Of a stretch of DNA of 64,000 bases, positions 19,331-28,745 are shown piece after piece (positions within the stretch are counted from its first letter, which is position 1; the number at the start of each line of letters is the position of its first letter). This DNA is from an uncultured Kordiimonas sp. (GTDB lineage Bacteria > Pseudomonadota > Alphaproteobacteria > Sphingomonadales > Kordiimonadaceae). The notes beneath the pieces are model-generated. The model ran no database searches and had not been told where the DNA came from. It worked only from the letters and a program-made list of their open reading frames with translations. The stretch is from contig CANLMI010000003.1 of assembly GCA_947492375.1 (NCBI GenBank), positions 372,001 through 436,000 on the forward strand, in the 5' to 3' direction. The translations under genes and the position numbers were made by a program.

Positions 19331-20863
19331 ATTTTCAGGGCCTTGCTCTATAGTGTCAGCGTTGAATAATGGCTGATAATATTCCTGATATTGTTTTTTA
19401 GCGTCGTCTGATGCAGCCCAGTCGATTAAAAGCTGCGCCTCTCTTCTGGCTTTCTCAAGGTCACCATTTTTCCATAATAGCGATATATGAATAGTCTTGG
19501 CATTAAAGTTATCAGGGGCAAGTTTGCGCGCCAGTTCGGCTATTTCAAGTACATTTGGCGTGACCTCTATGCCGTCATAGAAATAAAGCCGCGCATAGTC
19601 GAGGAGTGCGGGAACGTAATATTTGTCGGCTTTCAATGCCTTGGTAACAAGTGAGCGATATTCAGTTAATTCACTTCCCTGTAATTTTAGAGGATCTTTA
19701 CCGTGTGTGAATGCTCTGGATTGTATTTGCAGGGCAGGCGCATGAACCGGATTGTTTTTTAAAATATCCGTTGCATAAACCTTAGCCTGATCAGGATTAT
19801 TGTCATGTAAGGCAAGCTCTGCCAAATATATGCGCATATCATCCGGGCGAATGCCTGCTTCAAGGGCTTTTTCAAATGATTTTCGAGCTTTTTTAAATTT
19901 TTTTGCTCTATTGCCGGTAAGGTGCCTGGCTTCATCATGTTGAATATCTGCTTCTGTCTGCGACATTTCCCGAATGGTAATGTCAAAATCGGGCATACTG
20001 TTACTGAAGTCATATCCAAGATAGGCAAGCGATCCTTTTTTCCAATATGCGAGTAACTCATTCTCCATTTCTTTAAACGATTTTCCAAAGGCAGACTGAA
20101 AGGCAATATCATCATCAGCATTTGGTTCATTAAGGGCGAGCATATATTGATTTAGTGGTTCACGATATTCAGGTTTGTTATAAATATAATGGGTTAACAA
20201 CCAACCTTGAGCATATAAGCCATAAATTGCGTCAACCTTTCCTCTTTTACGTGAACGACCACGTTTGGGGTAAGCTGACCTTGCTCTGATGATATCTTCA
20301 ATTTTAACCCAATATTTTGGATCACGCAGATTAATGAAACGCGGAACAGCAGGTTCACCAATTTTTACCGTTTTTTCTTTGAAACTAATGGTACTGAGAT
20401 ATTCTCCAAATCCCTCATCAAACCAGACAGGATACCGAAAAGGGCTATAGAAATGAAGGATGTGATGCGAATATTCATGGAAAAGGATTTGTGTGCCTTT
20501 GAATTGCCAAACCTTTTTCCCATCTTGGAGAGAGAGTACTGCAACAGCGCGGTCATGGCGTTGACGATAAAACCCTAACATACTTCTAGTGGTTTTAAGT
20601 TGTTTGTTGAATTTTCGTGTGTAGCGGAAAGCATAAATTGTTAGAGGTGGTCTATTTTCAACACTGAGATCCAACCCTGTTAAGGCACCCAGTGTGAAGC
20701 GGAATTTTTCAAGGTCTTCAATGGTTTTTCTGGCTTTTTCCAAGTCCGCATCGGTTCGTAAAATGAAATGTTCGCTTTTGAGTTCTAGCCATTTATCTTT
20801 TGCATGTAGTGCATTGGTATTAATAAAAATAACAATAATTATGAAAATATGAAAATATTTCAT
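19325..20863 (-). CDS. Secreted HEXXH metallopeptidase-like protein with TPR repeats (paralogue A)
   Basis: The 512-residue product (ATG at 20863 after GGGGGT) has a signal peptide, then a peptidase-MA-like domain. It carries the gluzincin pattern HEYSHHILH followed by PVWFDEGFGEYLS, giving two His ligands, the catalytic Glu and a downstream Glu ligand. The C-terminal half is a run of TPR-like helices (AGIRPDDMRIYLAELALHDNN, APALQIQSRAFTHG). It should act in the periplasm or outside the cell, on an unknown target. A second copy with the same architecture lies at 23123-24619, on the same strand, across the hmp-nsrR locus. Confidence 0.85.
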   Translation of the reverse strand: MKYFHIFIIIVIFINTNALHAKDKWLELKSEHFILRTDADLEKARKTIEDLEKFRFTLGALTGLDLSVENRPPLTIYAFRYTRKFNKQLKTTRSMLGFYRQRHDRAVAVLSLQDGKKVWQFKGTQILFHEYSHHILHFYSPFRYPVWFDEGFGEYLSTISFKEKTVKIGEPAVPRFINLRDPKYWVKIEDIIRARSAYPKRGRSRKRGKVDAIYGLYAQGWLLTHYIYNKPEYREPLNQYMLALNEPNADDDIAFQSAFGKSFKEMENELLAYWKKGSLAYLGYDFSNSMPDFDITIREMSQTEADIQHDEARHLTGNRAKKFKKARKSFEKALEAGIRPDDMRIYLAELALHDNNPDQAKVYATDILKNNPVHAPALQIQSRAFTHGKDPLKLQGSELTEYRSLVTKALKADKYYVPALLDYARLYFYDGIEVTPNVLEIAELARKLAPDNFNAKTIHISLLWKNGDLEKARREAQLLIDWAASDDAKKQYQEYYQPLFNADTIEQGPENG

Positions 20864-21002
20864 AGCGACCCCCAAAACGCATTTTATTGCGAAGTGTTAA
20901 AATTTCAAAAGTAGAGAAATGCTATTCTGGGGTTATTATAATTTCAACTATATTCTATTATCAGCATACGGATATTAATGTCTTGGCATTACCCATTTTT
21001 AT

Positions 21003-21281
21003 TTATCGGTAAAACTCTACTTTAAATTTGGCGGGACCCAAAGGTTGTGCCCGGTGAAGTACAGTGGGTTCAATAATTGCAAAGTCACCTTCTGCCACGC
21101 GTTTGAATTCTTCGGGCGGTCCGGGGATTATATAATCTACAGTTCCTTCTAAAACGCATAACTTCCCCCAGACGCCCGGTTTGGTATCGTGGTTGTTTGT
21201 GATTTTTTCAGGCACCGTCTTTTCAGTGAATACGACAGTTTCACCATATTTTTCAACGCCCTCAGGTAGCTGGTTTTTCAT
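21003..21281 (-). CDS. DUF1971 family protein (YeaR-like), nitrosative stress-linked
   Basis: This 92-residue cupin-like protein matches DUF1971, with blocks KPGVWGKLCVLEGTVDY and FAIIEPTVLHRAQPLGPAKFKVEFY. Relatives include E. coli YeaR, which is induced by nitrate and nitric oxide and controlled by NsrR. Here the gene is divergent from hmp, and the 98-bp gap holds an NsrR-like dyad, so both genes are probably derepressed together by nitric oxide. The biochemical role of the family is unknown. Confidence 0.88.
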   Translation of the reverse strand: MKNQLPEGVEKYGETVVFTEKTVPEKITNNHDTKPGVWGKLCVLEGTVDYIIPGPPEEFKRVAEGDFAIIEPTVLHRAQPLGPAKFKVEFYR

Positions 21282-21336
21282 GATATTCCCTTAAGTTACC
21301 CCTGCGACGTGCTGTCACAGCGCTTTATAATTCTTA

Positions 21337-21359
21337 AAGATATATATGATATATATATT
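21337..21359. promoter_or_regulatory. Putative NsrR operator between DUF1971 and hmp
   Basis: AAGATATATAT and ATATATATATT form an 11-1-11 inverted repeat with one mismatch, beginning with the AAGAT found in NsrR sites. The site sits about 20 bp upstream of the hmp start and 55 bp upstream of the DUF1971 start, a position suited to repressing both. It matches the known NsrR geometry, and an nsrR gene lies next door. Confidence 0.7.
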
Positions 21360-21379
21360 TTAATTCAAGGAGTATAAAA

Positions 21380-22588
21380 ATGTTAACTACAGAAATGCTT
21401 GATCAAATCAAAGGCTCGGTTGATCTTTTGAAAAATGACGGCGAAGTTATTACACAGCGATTTTATAAAATCTTGTTTGAACGTAATCCTGAATTAAAAA
21501 ATATTTTCAATATGTCCAATCAGCGTGAGGGGGTTAAGAATGGCCAGTCCCGTGCACTTGCTGATGCAATATTTGCGTATGCCAGTAATATTGAAACACC
21601 AGAAAAATTGATGGCTGCCGTGAACCGGATTGCTAACAAGCATGCAAGCCTGTTGATTAAGCCAGATCATTATCCCCTTGTTGGTGCAGCTCTTCTGGAA
21701 GCGCTTTGCCAGCACCTTGGTGTTGATATGGAACATCCGGCCATTAAGGCGTGGGGCGCCGCATATGGTATTTTAGCTGATATTTTCATCAAGGCTGAGG
21801 AAGAGATTTATGTGGAAAACGAAGAACAAGAAGGCGGATGGCGCGGTTTTCGGCCATTCCGTGTCGCCCGTATTGTACGCGAAAGCGACCATGTTCGTTC
21901 ATTCTACCTGCGTCCAGTAGACGAGGGTGGCCTTTTGGCATATCGCCCTGGTCAGTATATTGGTGTCAAATTTGATATCGAAGGCCATAGCCAGACCGAA
22001 ATCAGGCAATATTCGCTTTCTGATGGGCCAAAAGTGTCGATTGAGGGTGGATATTACAGGATTACTGTTAAAGAGGAGCAAGGGGCGCCGGCTGGTGTTG
22101 TTTCTGCTTATTTGCACCGTAAGGTAAAAGTTGGAGATACTCTTGATGTATCGCCGCCAGTTGGTGATTTCTATCTGAACGAAGCTGGAACCCGCCCTGT
22201 GGTGTTGCTCAGCGGCGGTGTAGGTGTTACGCCGATGGCTTCTATGCTGAAAGTTGCGCTTGGTACCCGTGATAGTGCGGATATCACCTTTATCCACTGT
22301 GCGAAATCATACCGGGAGCACACAATGCACGGTACTTTTGCAGAGCGTGCAGAGCAAACGCATTTTAAGTATTTTACCGTTTATGAAGCAGACGATAGCG
22401 GCGATTATCAAGGTTTTCTCAATGACGCGATGCTGGATGATATGGGCATAGATTTTAATGCAGACTTTTATTTCTGTGGCCCGGTTCCTTTTATGCAGCA
22501 TGTGGCGGGATTGCTGCGAGCACGCGGTGTAGCACGTGACCAAATCCACTTTGAGGTATTCGGACCTAGTCTTGATGTAGCGGCTTAG
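21380..22588 (+). CDS. hmp: Flavohemoglobin, nitric oxide dioxygenase
   Basis: The 402-residue protein has the full flavohaemoglobin layout. The N-terminal globin carries Tyr29 (B10), Gln56 (E7) and proximal His88. The FAD-binding domain has RQYSLSD and the NAD(P)H-binding domain has GGVGVTPMASML, with YFCGPVPFM near the C-terminus. It oxidises nitric oxide to nitrate in the cytoplasm using O2 and NAD(P)H. A strong AAGGAG precedes the ATG. Neighbouring nsrR and the dyad upstream imply nitric-oxide-dependent derepression. Confidence 0.97.
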   Translation: MLTTEMLDQIKGSVDLLKNDGEVITQRFYKILFERNPELKNIFNMSNQREGVKNGQSRALADAIFAYASNIETPEKLMAAVNRIANKHASLLIKPDHYPLVGAALLEALCQHLGVDMEHPAIKAWGAAYGILADIFIKAEEEIYVENEEQEGGWRGFRPFRVARIVRESDHVRSFYLRPVDEGGLLAYRPGQYIGVKFDIEGHSQTEIRQYSLSDGPKVSIEGGYYRITVKEEQGAPAGVVSAYLHRKVKVGDTLDVSPPVGDFYLNEAGTRPVVLLSGGVGVTPMASMLKVALGTRDSADITFIHCAKSYREHTMHGTFAERAEQTHFKYFTVYEADDSGDYQGFLNDAMLDDMGIDFNADFYFCGPVPFMQHVAGLLRARGVARDQIHFEVFGPSLDVAA

Positions 22589-22690
22589 TGGCTTAGGGTG
22601 TTTTAATAGGTGGATATCCTATATCTGGAATATAGCTTTCCTCTTGTGGTAATGTTAGATCTCAATAGCAATAGATGAGAGGAAAGCCAG

Positions 22691-23122
22691 TTGCAGTTAA
22701 CAAGCTTTAGTGATTATTGCCTGCGAATTCTTATATATGCAGGTACAAAACACCCTGACCTCTCGTCAGTAAAAGAGATTGCTGCTGCCTATAAAATTAA
22801 TGAACCTCATGTGGTAAAGGCGGTTCATTTTCTAAGTAAAGCTGGATATCTGGAAACTGTACGCGGGCGCGGCGGTGGCTTGCGCCTTCAAAGGGCGGCG
22901 GATTTGGTTATTATCGGCGACGTTATACGGCAAACCGAGAATAACCTTGCTGTTGTCGAGTGCCTGGGAAGTGGCGGGATGTGCACGATCACGCCTGCCT
23001 GTAATATGAAGCCGATGTTTAAGAAAGCGCTGGATGCGTTTTTTGATGTATTGGATCATTATACACTTGCACAAATTTTAGGGCCAGAACAACAGCTCAA
23101 AGCCCTCTTAAAAATTGACTAG
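22691..23122 (+). CDS. nsrR: Rrf2-family nitric-oxide-sensing repressor NsrR
   Basis: This is a 143-residue Rrf2-type regulator with an N-terminal winged helix (MQLTSFSDYCLRILIYAG, and the wing GRGGGLRLQ). Cysteines 91, 98 and 104 are in position to bind the Fe-S cluster that senses nitric oxide; the first gap is seven positions rather than the five of E. coli NsrR. The start is TTG after GAGGAAAG. It probably represses hmp and the DUF1971 gene. The stop abuts the stop of the convergent HEXXH-TPR gene with no spacer. Confidence 0.93.
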   Translation: MQLTSFSDYCLRILIYAGTKHPDLSSVKEIAAAYKINEPHVVKAVHFLSKAGYLETVRGRGGGLRLQRAADLVIIGDVIRQTENNLAVVECLGSGGMCTITPACNMKPMFKKALDAFFDVLDHYTLAQILGPEQQLKALLKID

Positions 23123-24619
23123 TCAATTTGAGCTAGCCTTTAAAGCCACTGTGTTATTGATGCTTTCTAACAGTTCTTCATATCTTTTACGTTCGCGGTT
23201 CGACCGTGCCCAGTCAATCAGTTTTTGGACTTTGGCAACAGCTTCATTTTGTTTGCCTGCTTTGGCTAGCATGTTGACCTGTAATATTTTTGCACTTTCG
23301 ACATCAGGGACTAGAAAGCGAATAGTTTCCATTATATCAAGCGCATTGTCTGTTACTTTCATCTCGTCCAGCATAAATAGCCCAGCATATGCCATTAAAC
23401 CTGGAACATAGGACTGGTCTGCTTTGAGTGCTTTAATGGTTGCCTTACGAATATTTTTCATTTCCTCTTTGGAGATGTCATTTGGGCGTCTTCCCCGCCA
23501 CAACAAGCGTGTTTTCATGACAAGGGCTGGTGCGTAGTCAGGATTTTTTGCGAGTAACGCCTGAATGTGATTGTTAGCTTTGTCCCAGTTCTTTTGGTTT
23601 AATAATAAATTCGCAAGATATCTGTGAAGGTCAATAGGGCGCACTCCTTTCAGGAGCGCTTGTTCAAAGGTTTTAATGTACTCTGCTTCGTTGCCATAAG
23701 AGTAGCCTGATAAATGGCGTGCCTCATGATGCATTATAGCGACTTCGGCAGGGTCTAATTTTCTGGTTTCGATAGAGATCTCTGGTAAAATGCCTTCCAG
23801 ATTGATGGAATATGTGGGCAGTTCGCGATTATACCAATAGCGTTTAATCTCTTTGTCCATTTTAGAGTAGCTTTTGCCAAACGCTTTTTTAAAGGCTTTG
23901 TCATTATCTATGCCTGGCTGATTAAGCAAATTAAGATACATATTTAATTGCTTGGTATATTTTTCTGACCCTTGAAAAAAATGTGTTATTAACCATCCTT
24001 GTGAATATTGCTGCGTGCCTGCAAGATATTCACCTTTTGAGCGCATCAGGACTTTAAGTTTATGCCAGGCAGACGGCCTTTTTAAACTAGGAAATCGGTG
24101 AACAGCAGGCTTGCCTATGATCGCTGTGTCCCCATCAAATTCTGTCATGCCTAAATACTCACCAAAGCCTTCATCATACCAACGTGGATATTGCAAAGGG
24201 CTGTATTGATGTAGGATATGGTGTGAATATTCATGGAAAATAATGCGCAATCCATTTAGTTGCCATATTTGATCACCATCTTCCAATGACAGCATTGATA
24301 TGGCACCGTCTTCAAATGCGTTATAGAAGCCCAAGGTACCGCCTCTGATCGAAAATGTACGGCGGAAACGTTTTGTAGTATTAAACGCATAAATTACTAA
24401 CGGGGGTGAATAATCTTCGCTTAGGTCGAGGCCTGTAATAGCTCCAATGGTAAAGCGATATTTTTCAAGGTCCTCGATGGTTTTTCGTGCTTTTTCAAGA
24501 TTTGTATCAGTCCGTAAAATAAAATGGTCACTTACTAGTTCGTACCACTCGTCATTTGCCTTGGCTTCTGCATAAGAAAGAAATGCGATAGCAAAAAGCA
24601 ATTTGGTTATAATTTTCAT
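23123..24619 (-). CDS. Secreted HEXXH metallopeptidase-like protein with TPR repeats (paralogue B)
   Basis: The 498-residue protein (ATG at 24619, after a run of G) has the same architecture as the gene at 19325-20863: signal peptide, the block HFILRTDTNLEKARKTIEDLEK, zinc site HEYSHHILH, then YDEGFGEYLG and TPR-like helices. Long stretches are identical to paralogue A, so they are recent or strongly conserved duplicates. The zinc ligands are intact in both. The role is unknown; both copies should work in the periplasm or outside the cell. The 3' end abuts nsrR. Confidence 0.85.
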   Translation of the reverse strand: MKIITKLLFAIAFLSYAEAKANDEWYELVSDHFILRTDTNLEKARKTIEDLEKYRFTIGAITGLDLSEDYSPPLVIYAFNTTKRFRRTFSIRGGTLGFYNAFEDGAISMLSLEDGDQIWQLNGLRIIFHEYSHHILHQYSPLQYPRWYDEGFGEYLGMTEFDGDTAIIGKPAVHRFPSLKRPSAWHKLKVLMRSKGEYLAGTQQYSQGWLITHFFQGSEKYTKQLNMYLNLLNQPGIDNDKAFKKAFGKSYSKMDKEIKRYWYNRELPTYSINLEGILPEISIETRKLDPAEVAIMHHEARHLSGYSYGNEAEYIKTFEQALLKGVRPIDLHRYLANLLLNQKNWDKANNHIQALLAKNPDYAPALVMKTRLLWRGRRPNDISKEEMKNIRKATIKALKADQSYVPGLMAYAGLFMLDEMKVTDNALDIMETIRFLVPDVESAKILQVNMLAKAGKQNEAVAKVQKLIDWARSNRERKRYEELLESINNTVALKASSN

Positions 24620-24724
24620 GAATCCCCCCCACAAAAAATACAGCTTTTATTCCCAGTACCAGGCATTGCCTGCACAATTTTATGTTAATCCTTGGTTATA
24701 TATATTGCAACTGTTGGGGGTGTG

Positions 24725-25165
24725 TTAGCGCTGATATTTTATAAATGGTGTGCGTTTGGCAACATGATCATACAATCTGTGGGCAGTATGATTGAAATCT
24801 TCTGTCATCCAGTAAACAGTGGGGGCACCAATTATATCAGCTTCTTCATAGACGGCTTCGATCAGGGCTTTGCCAATCCCTTTGCCGCGTGCTTCACTGT
24901 TTGTAAATAGGTCTTGAAGGTAGGTTACATGCTCTTCGCGCCAGCAATGTCGGTGCAGCATATAATGTACAAGGCCGATGGGGCGGCCATTTTCAACAGC
25001 TAGAAAACCCCGTGGATCATAATATTCTTTGTTCACTAGCCGTTTGAATGTGGTTTTGTAGATCGTTTCGGGAAGCGTGCTTTTATAGTATTCCAGATAG
25101 CCCGTCCAAAGTTTGGCCCAGTCATCATAATCAGTTGCCTCGATCTTGCGGATGATAAGCGACAT
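24725..25165 (-). CDS. GNAT family N-acetyltransferase
   Basis: This 146-residue protein has GNAT motifs A and B: YLQDLFTNSEARGKGIGKALIEAVYEEAD provides the acetyl-CoA pyrophosphate-binding loop (RGKGIG), and VYWMTEDFNHTAHRLYDHVAKRTPFIKYQ is the typical C-terminal segment. I prefer the ATG at 25165 over a GTG at 25180. The acceptor substrate is unknown. It is a single gene. Confidence 0.9.
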   Translation of the reverse strand: MSLIIRKIEATDYDDWAKLWTGYLEYYKSTLPETIYKTTFKRLVNKEYYDPRGFLAVENGRPIGLVHYMLHRHCWREEHVTYLQDLFTNSEARGKGIGKALIEAVYEEADIIGAPTVYWMTEDFNHTAHRLYDHVAKRTPFIKYQR

Positions 25166-25269
25166 ATTTTTTCCGTTCACGATAAATTTGTAAGCATTTA
25201 CGAGTTAAACCCCGTATTTTACTTGTGCCAAGTCGGGCGCCGATGTTCAAGGCTCAAAAGAGGTATACT

Positions 25270-26304
25270 ATGAACGACGCAAAACCAGTTGTTTTAATTA
25301 CGGGTATCAGCGGCTTTATTGCCAAACATACCGCGCTTTGTGCGCTTAAGGCCGGATACCATGTGCGTGGCACTGTGCGCTCGTTGGATAAGGCTGATGC
25401 GGTTATTACCACCCTTGCGCGCTACGGCGGTGATGTTCATAACCTTGAATTTATTGAGGCTGATCTTCTGTCAGATGATGGCTGGGAAGAGGCTGTTAAG
25501 GGGGTGGATTATCTATTGCATTTAGCGTCTCCGTTTCCGAAGGTGCAACCCGGTGACCGTGAGGCCCTGGTGGGCACGGCGCGCGGCGGTATGTTACGGG
25601 CGGTAAAGGCAGCGTTGAACGCGAATTTAAAGCGTGTTGTGGTTACGTCATCGATTGCAGCCGTCATGTACCGTGGTGGCCGACCAAGCGAGCTTACCTG
25701 CTCTGCGCAGGACTGGAGCGATCCTGACTGGGTTGGCATGTCCGCTTATCTGGTATCGAAAACACGGGCCGAACAAGCCCTTTGGCAGTTTGCCGAAGAA
25801 GAAGGCGTGCGGGAGTGCATTACCGTTCTTAATCCTGCATTCGTTGCGGGCCCTGCACTCGATAGCACTATCGGTACATCGCTTGAACTGATTAAAGAGA
25901 TTTTGGCGGGGCCGTATCCTGCACTCCCGAAGGTATCATACCCTGTTGTTGATGTGCGCGATGTAGCCGCAGCGCACATAAAGGCCATGACAGCACCGAA
26001 TGCAGGCGGGCGGCGTTTGATGGTGTCTGCCAACACCCTATCCATGTTGGAGATGGCGAAGGTGTTGAAGGCGGAGTTCCCGGCGCGGCGTTGGCGCATT
26101 CCGGGTTTTGAAGTGCCCGATGCCGCGATCAAGGCCTTGTCGCTTATTGACCGGAAAATTAAAACCATTTTCCCGGATATGGGCGCACGGGTAACCATTG
26201 ATGTTCAGGATGCCCCTGAAGTTTTAGGGCTGGATTTCAGAAGCGCAGAAGAGGCCGTGAGGGCTGCTGCTCATTCCCTTATTGATGAGGGGATAGTGCG
26301 CTAA
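25270..26304 (+). CDS. NAD(P)-dependent epimerase/dihydroflavonol-reductase-like protein
   Basis: The 344-residue protein (ATG at 25270 after AGAGG) is an extended SDR. It has the glycine-rich ITGISGFIAKHT motif, the HLASPFP segment of dihydroflavonol/cinnamoyl reductases, the active-site YLVSK and the FVAGPALDS block. It probably reduces a ketone or aldehyde with NADPH in the cytoplasm. An earlier in-frame start at 25225 lacks a good ribosome site. The gene is monocistronic. Confidence 0.9.
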   Translation: MNDAKPVVLITGISGFIAKHTALCALKAGYHVRGTVRSLDKADAVITTLARYGGDVHNLEFIEADLLSDDGWEEAVKGVDYLLHLASPFPKVQPGDREALVGTARGGMLRAVKAALNANLKRVVVTSSIAAVMYRGGRPSELTCSAQDWSDPDWVGMSAYLVSKTRAEQALWQFAEEEGVRECITVLNPAFVAGPALDSTIGTSLELIKEILAGPYPALPKVSYPVVDVRDVAAAHIKAMTAPNAGGRRLMVSANTLSMLEMAKVLKAEFPARRWRIPGFEVPDAAIKALSLIDRKIKTIFPDMGARVTIDVQDAPEVLGLDFRSAEEAVRAAAHSLIDEGIVR

Positions 26305-26343
26305 ACAAATACGGCCTTTATCAAATATGGCTTTCATACAGTG

Positions 26344-27789
26344 TTATTGGGCCTTCGCGGCTATTGCCTTAATCGCAGCCTCTAGCTGACTATCAGCACC
26401 CTGTTTAAAATCGTTTATGTTGAAACGAACCAATAGGTCTGGCTGAATGCCGCTGCTGTCGAAACTATTACCATTCTTGTTAATGAAGCGCTCGTTTGGT
26501 AGGCCGAGCAAAAAGCCGTTTGGTAACACCCTTGGCAGAATATCTGAAAACGCGCCTGCTGTTGCCTCCCCCATATGGATAATTTGGGGGTGGCGGTTTT
26601 TCAGGCCCATGGTGAATGTTTCCCCGGCGCTTAAGGTGCCTGCATCGGTTAAGAGGACAATAGTGCCCCTGAAAGACGGCCCTGTTGATACTGATACAAA
26701 TACGGGCCGGGGCTGTGTCCAGCGGTGCTGTGATGCATAATCAACTGCAACTTGTTTCGAATAGGCATGGTGTACTACATCAGTGAAACGTGACAGAACG
26801 GTAAGGGCTGCCTTGTCCGAGCCGCCTAAGTTTGAACGAAGATCAAGGATCAGAGCGCCTTTGCCAGAGAGTGAGTGAATGATAGTATCGAGTATAGTAT
26901 TCAGGTTACCGGCACAATCGCCGAAGCTGTTTATCTTCAGGTATCCAATAGCGGCGTTTACGTTTGTATCGACTATGTCGCCAGCAGCAAATTCGCCAAC
27001 AGCAAATTGATTATCGCAGCTATAAACCAGCGGATTGGCAGCATAATTTGTCTCAATATTTTGTAATAATAGTTTTGTGCCATAGTCGAAATTTCCGACG
27101 AGCTGTTTGTTATCAAAATAGGCTGGCTTCCGCCGGAGGTGCTCGTTTCCAAAATAGAATTTTTCAAGAGCCGGCGCCGCCAGAATGATATGTGGATCAC
27201 GAAGGGGTTCAATTAAACTGAGCAGCAGGTCAAAGAGGCTGTTGTCATCGCTTATATTGATGGCTTTTGAACGCGCATCTTCCTTATCCCATTGAATATC
27301 AAAGGTATCGAAGAAGGGATAATGCTCGTCAAAAATTGCTGTAAAAATATCAAAGGTGTTAACAGCATTATTCGAAATCGCTTGTGTGCAGCGCGCGGGT
27401 AGTGCGCTGATCCGTGTTGCAGTCATTGGTGCGCCGGTGTCTGTCCGGAAAAAGGACTTTGTGTTGTCGCTGTCACCGTGACGGACTTCGATTGTGGCAT
27501 CAATAAAGCCGGGAACCGAAACCGGAAAGGTTGCGGCAACTTTTTCGTTTATCGGTTGCCTTGTTATCACTGATAGGGGGCCTGCGCTTAATATGCTCGG
27601 GTAACAGCTAATCTTTGTAGTTTCAAAGATGGTTACATTCTTGTCTTCAATCTGGAACAGAAAACCATAACCAGTTGTTTGCCAAATACCGTTAAGGCCA
27701 TTATCTGCCCATGCCTTATTGGCTGTTAGCGTGCAAAGGCCCAAAATTGTCAGGTAAATGATTTTTGAATAAGAATGTTTGATAGCCAT
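26344..27789 (-). CDS. S41 family serine peptidase, secreted
   Basis: This 481-residue protein has a signal peptide (ILGLCTLTANKAWA) and a C-terminal S41/tail-specific protease domain with LILDLRSNLGGSD, the nucleophile block TLSAGETF (Ser387, with Glu390 three residues on) and GEATAGAFSD. It lacks a PDZ domain, and the N-terminal ~140 residues resemble the beta sandwich often found before the helical bundle of retinol-binding/tricorn-core-type S41 proteins. It should degrade peptides in the periplasm. The gene is monocistronic, with GGGGCG just upstream of the ATG. Confidence 0.87.
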   Translation of the reverse strand: MAIKHSYSKIIYLTILGLCTLTANKAWADNGLNGIWQTTGYGFLFQIEDKNVTIFETTKISCYPSILSAGPLSVITRQPINEKVAATFPVSVPGFIDATIEVRHGDSDNTKSFFRTDTGAPMTATRISALPARCTQAISNNAVNTFDIFTAIFDEHYPFFDTFDIQWDKEDARSKAINISDDNSLFDLLLSLIEPLRDPHIILAAPALEKFYFGNEHLRRKPAYFDNKQLVGNFDYGTKLLLQNIETNYAANPLVYSCDNQFAVGEFAAGDIVDTNVNAAIGYLKINSFGDCAGNLNTILDTIIHSLSGKGALILDLRSNLGGSDKAALTVLSRFTDVVHHAYSKQVAVDYASQHRWTQPRPVFVSVSTGPSFRGTIVLLTDAGTLSAGETFTMGLKNRHPQIIHMGEATAGAFSDILPRVLPNGFLLGLPNERFINKNGNSFDSSGIQPDLLVRFNINDFKQGADSQLEAAIKAIAAKAQ

Positions 27790-27992
27790 ATCGCCCCCTT
27801 GGAATTGATCTTGTCACTATAGTGGTAATCGGATTATTATCAAAATGTTTAGTTTATACGGCCTTAACCGGGGTTGGTGTCACTTCCATGTCGCGTATGT
27901 GGCGGGTATTGACAGTGTGCTGACGTGGTAATTTGTGCGCAGACTTGCAACATTCCACTGACTTGATAGGTATGATGTTGTGGAGACAAAAT

Positions 27993-28472
27993 ATGAAAAT
28001 AAAACTAAACAATGACAGGGTTAAAAGCTGGCGTAAGGACCGTGCGTGGTCGCAGGAAGATTTGGCTGAATGTTCGGGCGTTAGTGTGCGGACTATCCAG
28101 CGAATTGAAAACGGTAATCCAACGTCACGCGATTCTGCTGCATCTATCGCTGCCGCCTTTAATGTGGATTTGAACACTCTTTTGGTTGATATCGACGGTG
28201 AGGTTGAAAAGGCCGTTGAGCAGCAATCGAAAAAATCTATCCTTGGGCTAAAGCTATCTGTGTGGATTCATGCTGTTTCTTATCTGTTTGTAGTGTTCGT
28301 TTGGGCTGTTGTCGATGTGGCTGGTAGTATCCATTATGCTAGGCCAATGTCATACTGGTTTATCATTCCGGCGCTTTGGTGGCTTGTTGGCCTTTTGGGG
28401 CATATGCTTGCGCTTTTTATCGTTATTTATGCCACGCGTTTTCAGCGTGAAATTGATGCGCTTGATAGCTAA
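27993..28472 (+). CDS. XRE-family regulator with C-terminal 2TM domain
   Basis: The 159-residue product (ATG at 27993 after TGGAGA) begins with a helix-turn-helix domain (SWRKDRAWSQEDLAECSGVSVRTIQRIENG) and ends with two TM helices in the pattern of the 2TM domain (IHAVSYLFVVFVWAVVDV and YWFIIPALWWLVGLLGHMLALF). It is a membrane-tethered regulator whose targets and signal are unknown. No adjacent target gene is evident. Confidence 0.88.
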   Translation: MKIKLNNDRVKSWRKDRAWSQEDLAECSGVSVRTIQRIENGNPTSRDSAASIAAAFNVDLNTLLVDIDGEVEKAVEQQSKKSILGLKLSVWIHAVSYLFVVFVWAVVDVAGSIHYARPMSYWFIIPALWWLVGLLGHMLALFIVIYATRFQREIDALDS

Positions 28473-28478
28473 ACCCAT

Positions 28479-28526
28479 CTTTGCCTGTTACTTTGCCTGT
28501 TACTTTGCCTGCTGTTTTACCTGTTG
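28479..28526. repeat. 12-nt tandem repeat after the XRE gene
   Basis: Four head-to-tail units of CTTTGCCTGTTA-like sequence occupy the start of the 273-bp gap after the XRE regulator; the first two are identical and the last two diverge. No gene is supported in this part of the gap. Confidence 0.8.
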
Positions 28527-28745
28527 TTTTAGACGTGCCATCTTTCCGTCTTATTAATGCCGCTTTTGGTTGTTATATATAAACTAAGAAGTAAGCAGGA
28601 TATTCCCGCCTATACATATTTTGACGATGAAGTACGGGCACTTTAACCAAAAGGAGTAGGGGGGATATCTGTGGCATAAAAGGCCCCTGCTTTAAAGGGA
28701 CTGAAATTTTTCCATAATCAGATAACAAATATCAGGCAGTATATT

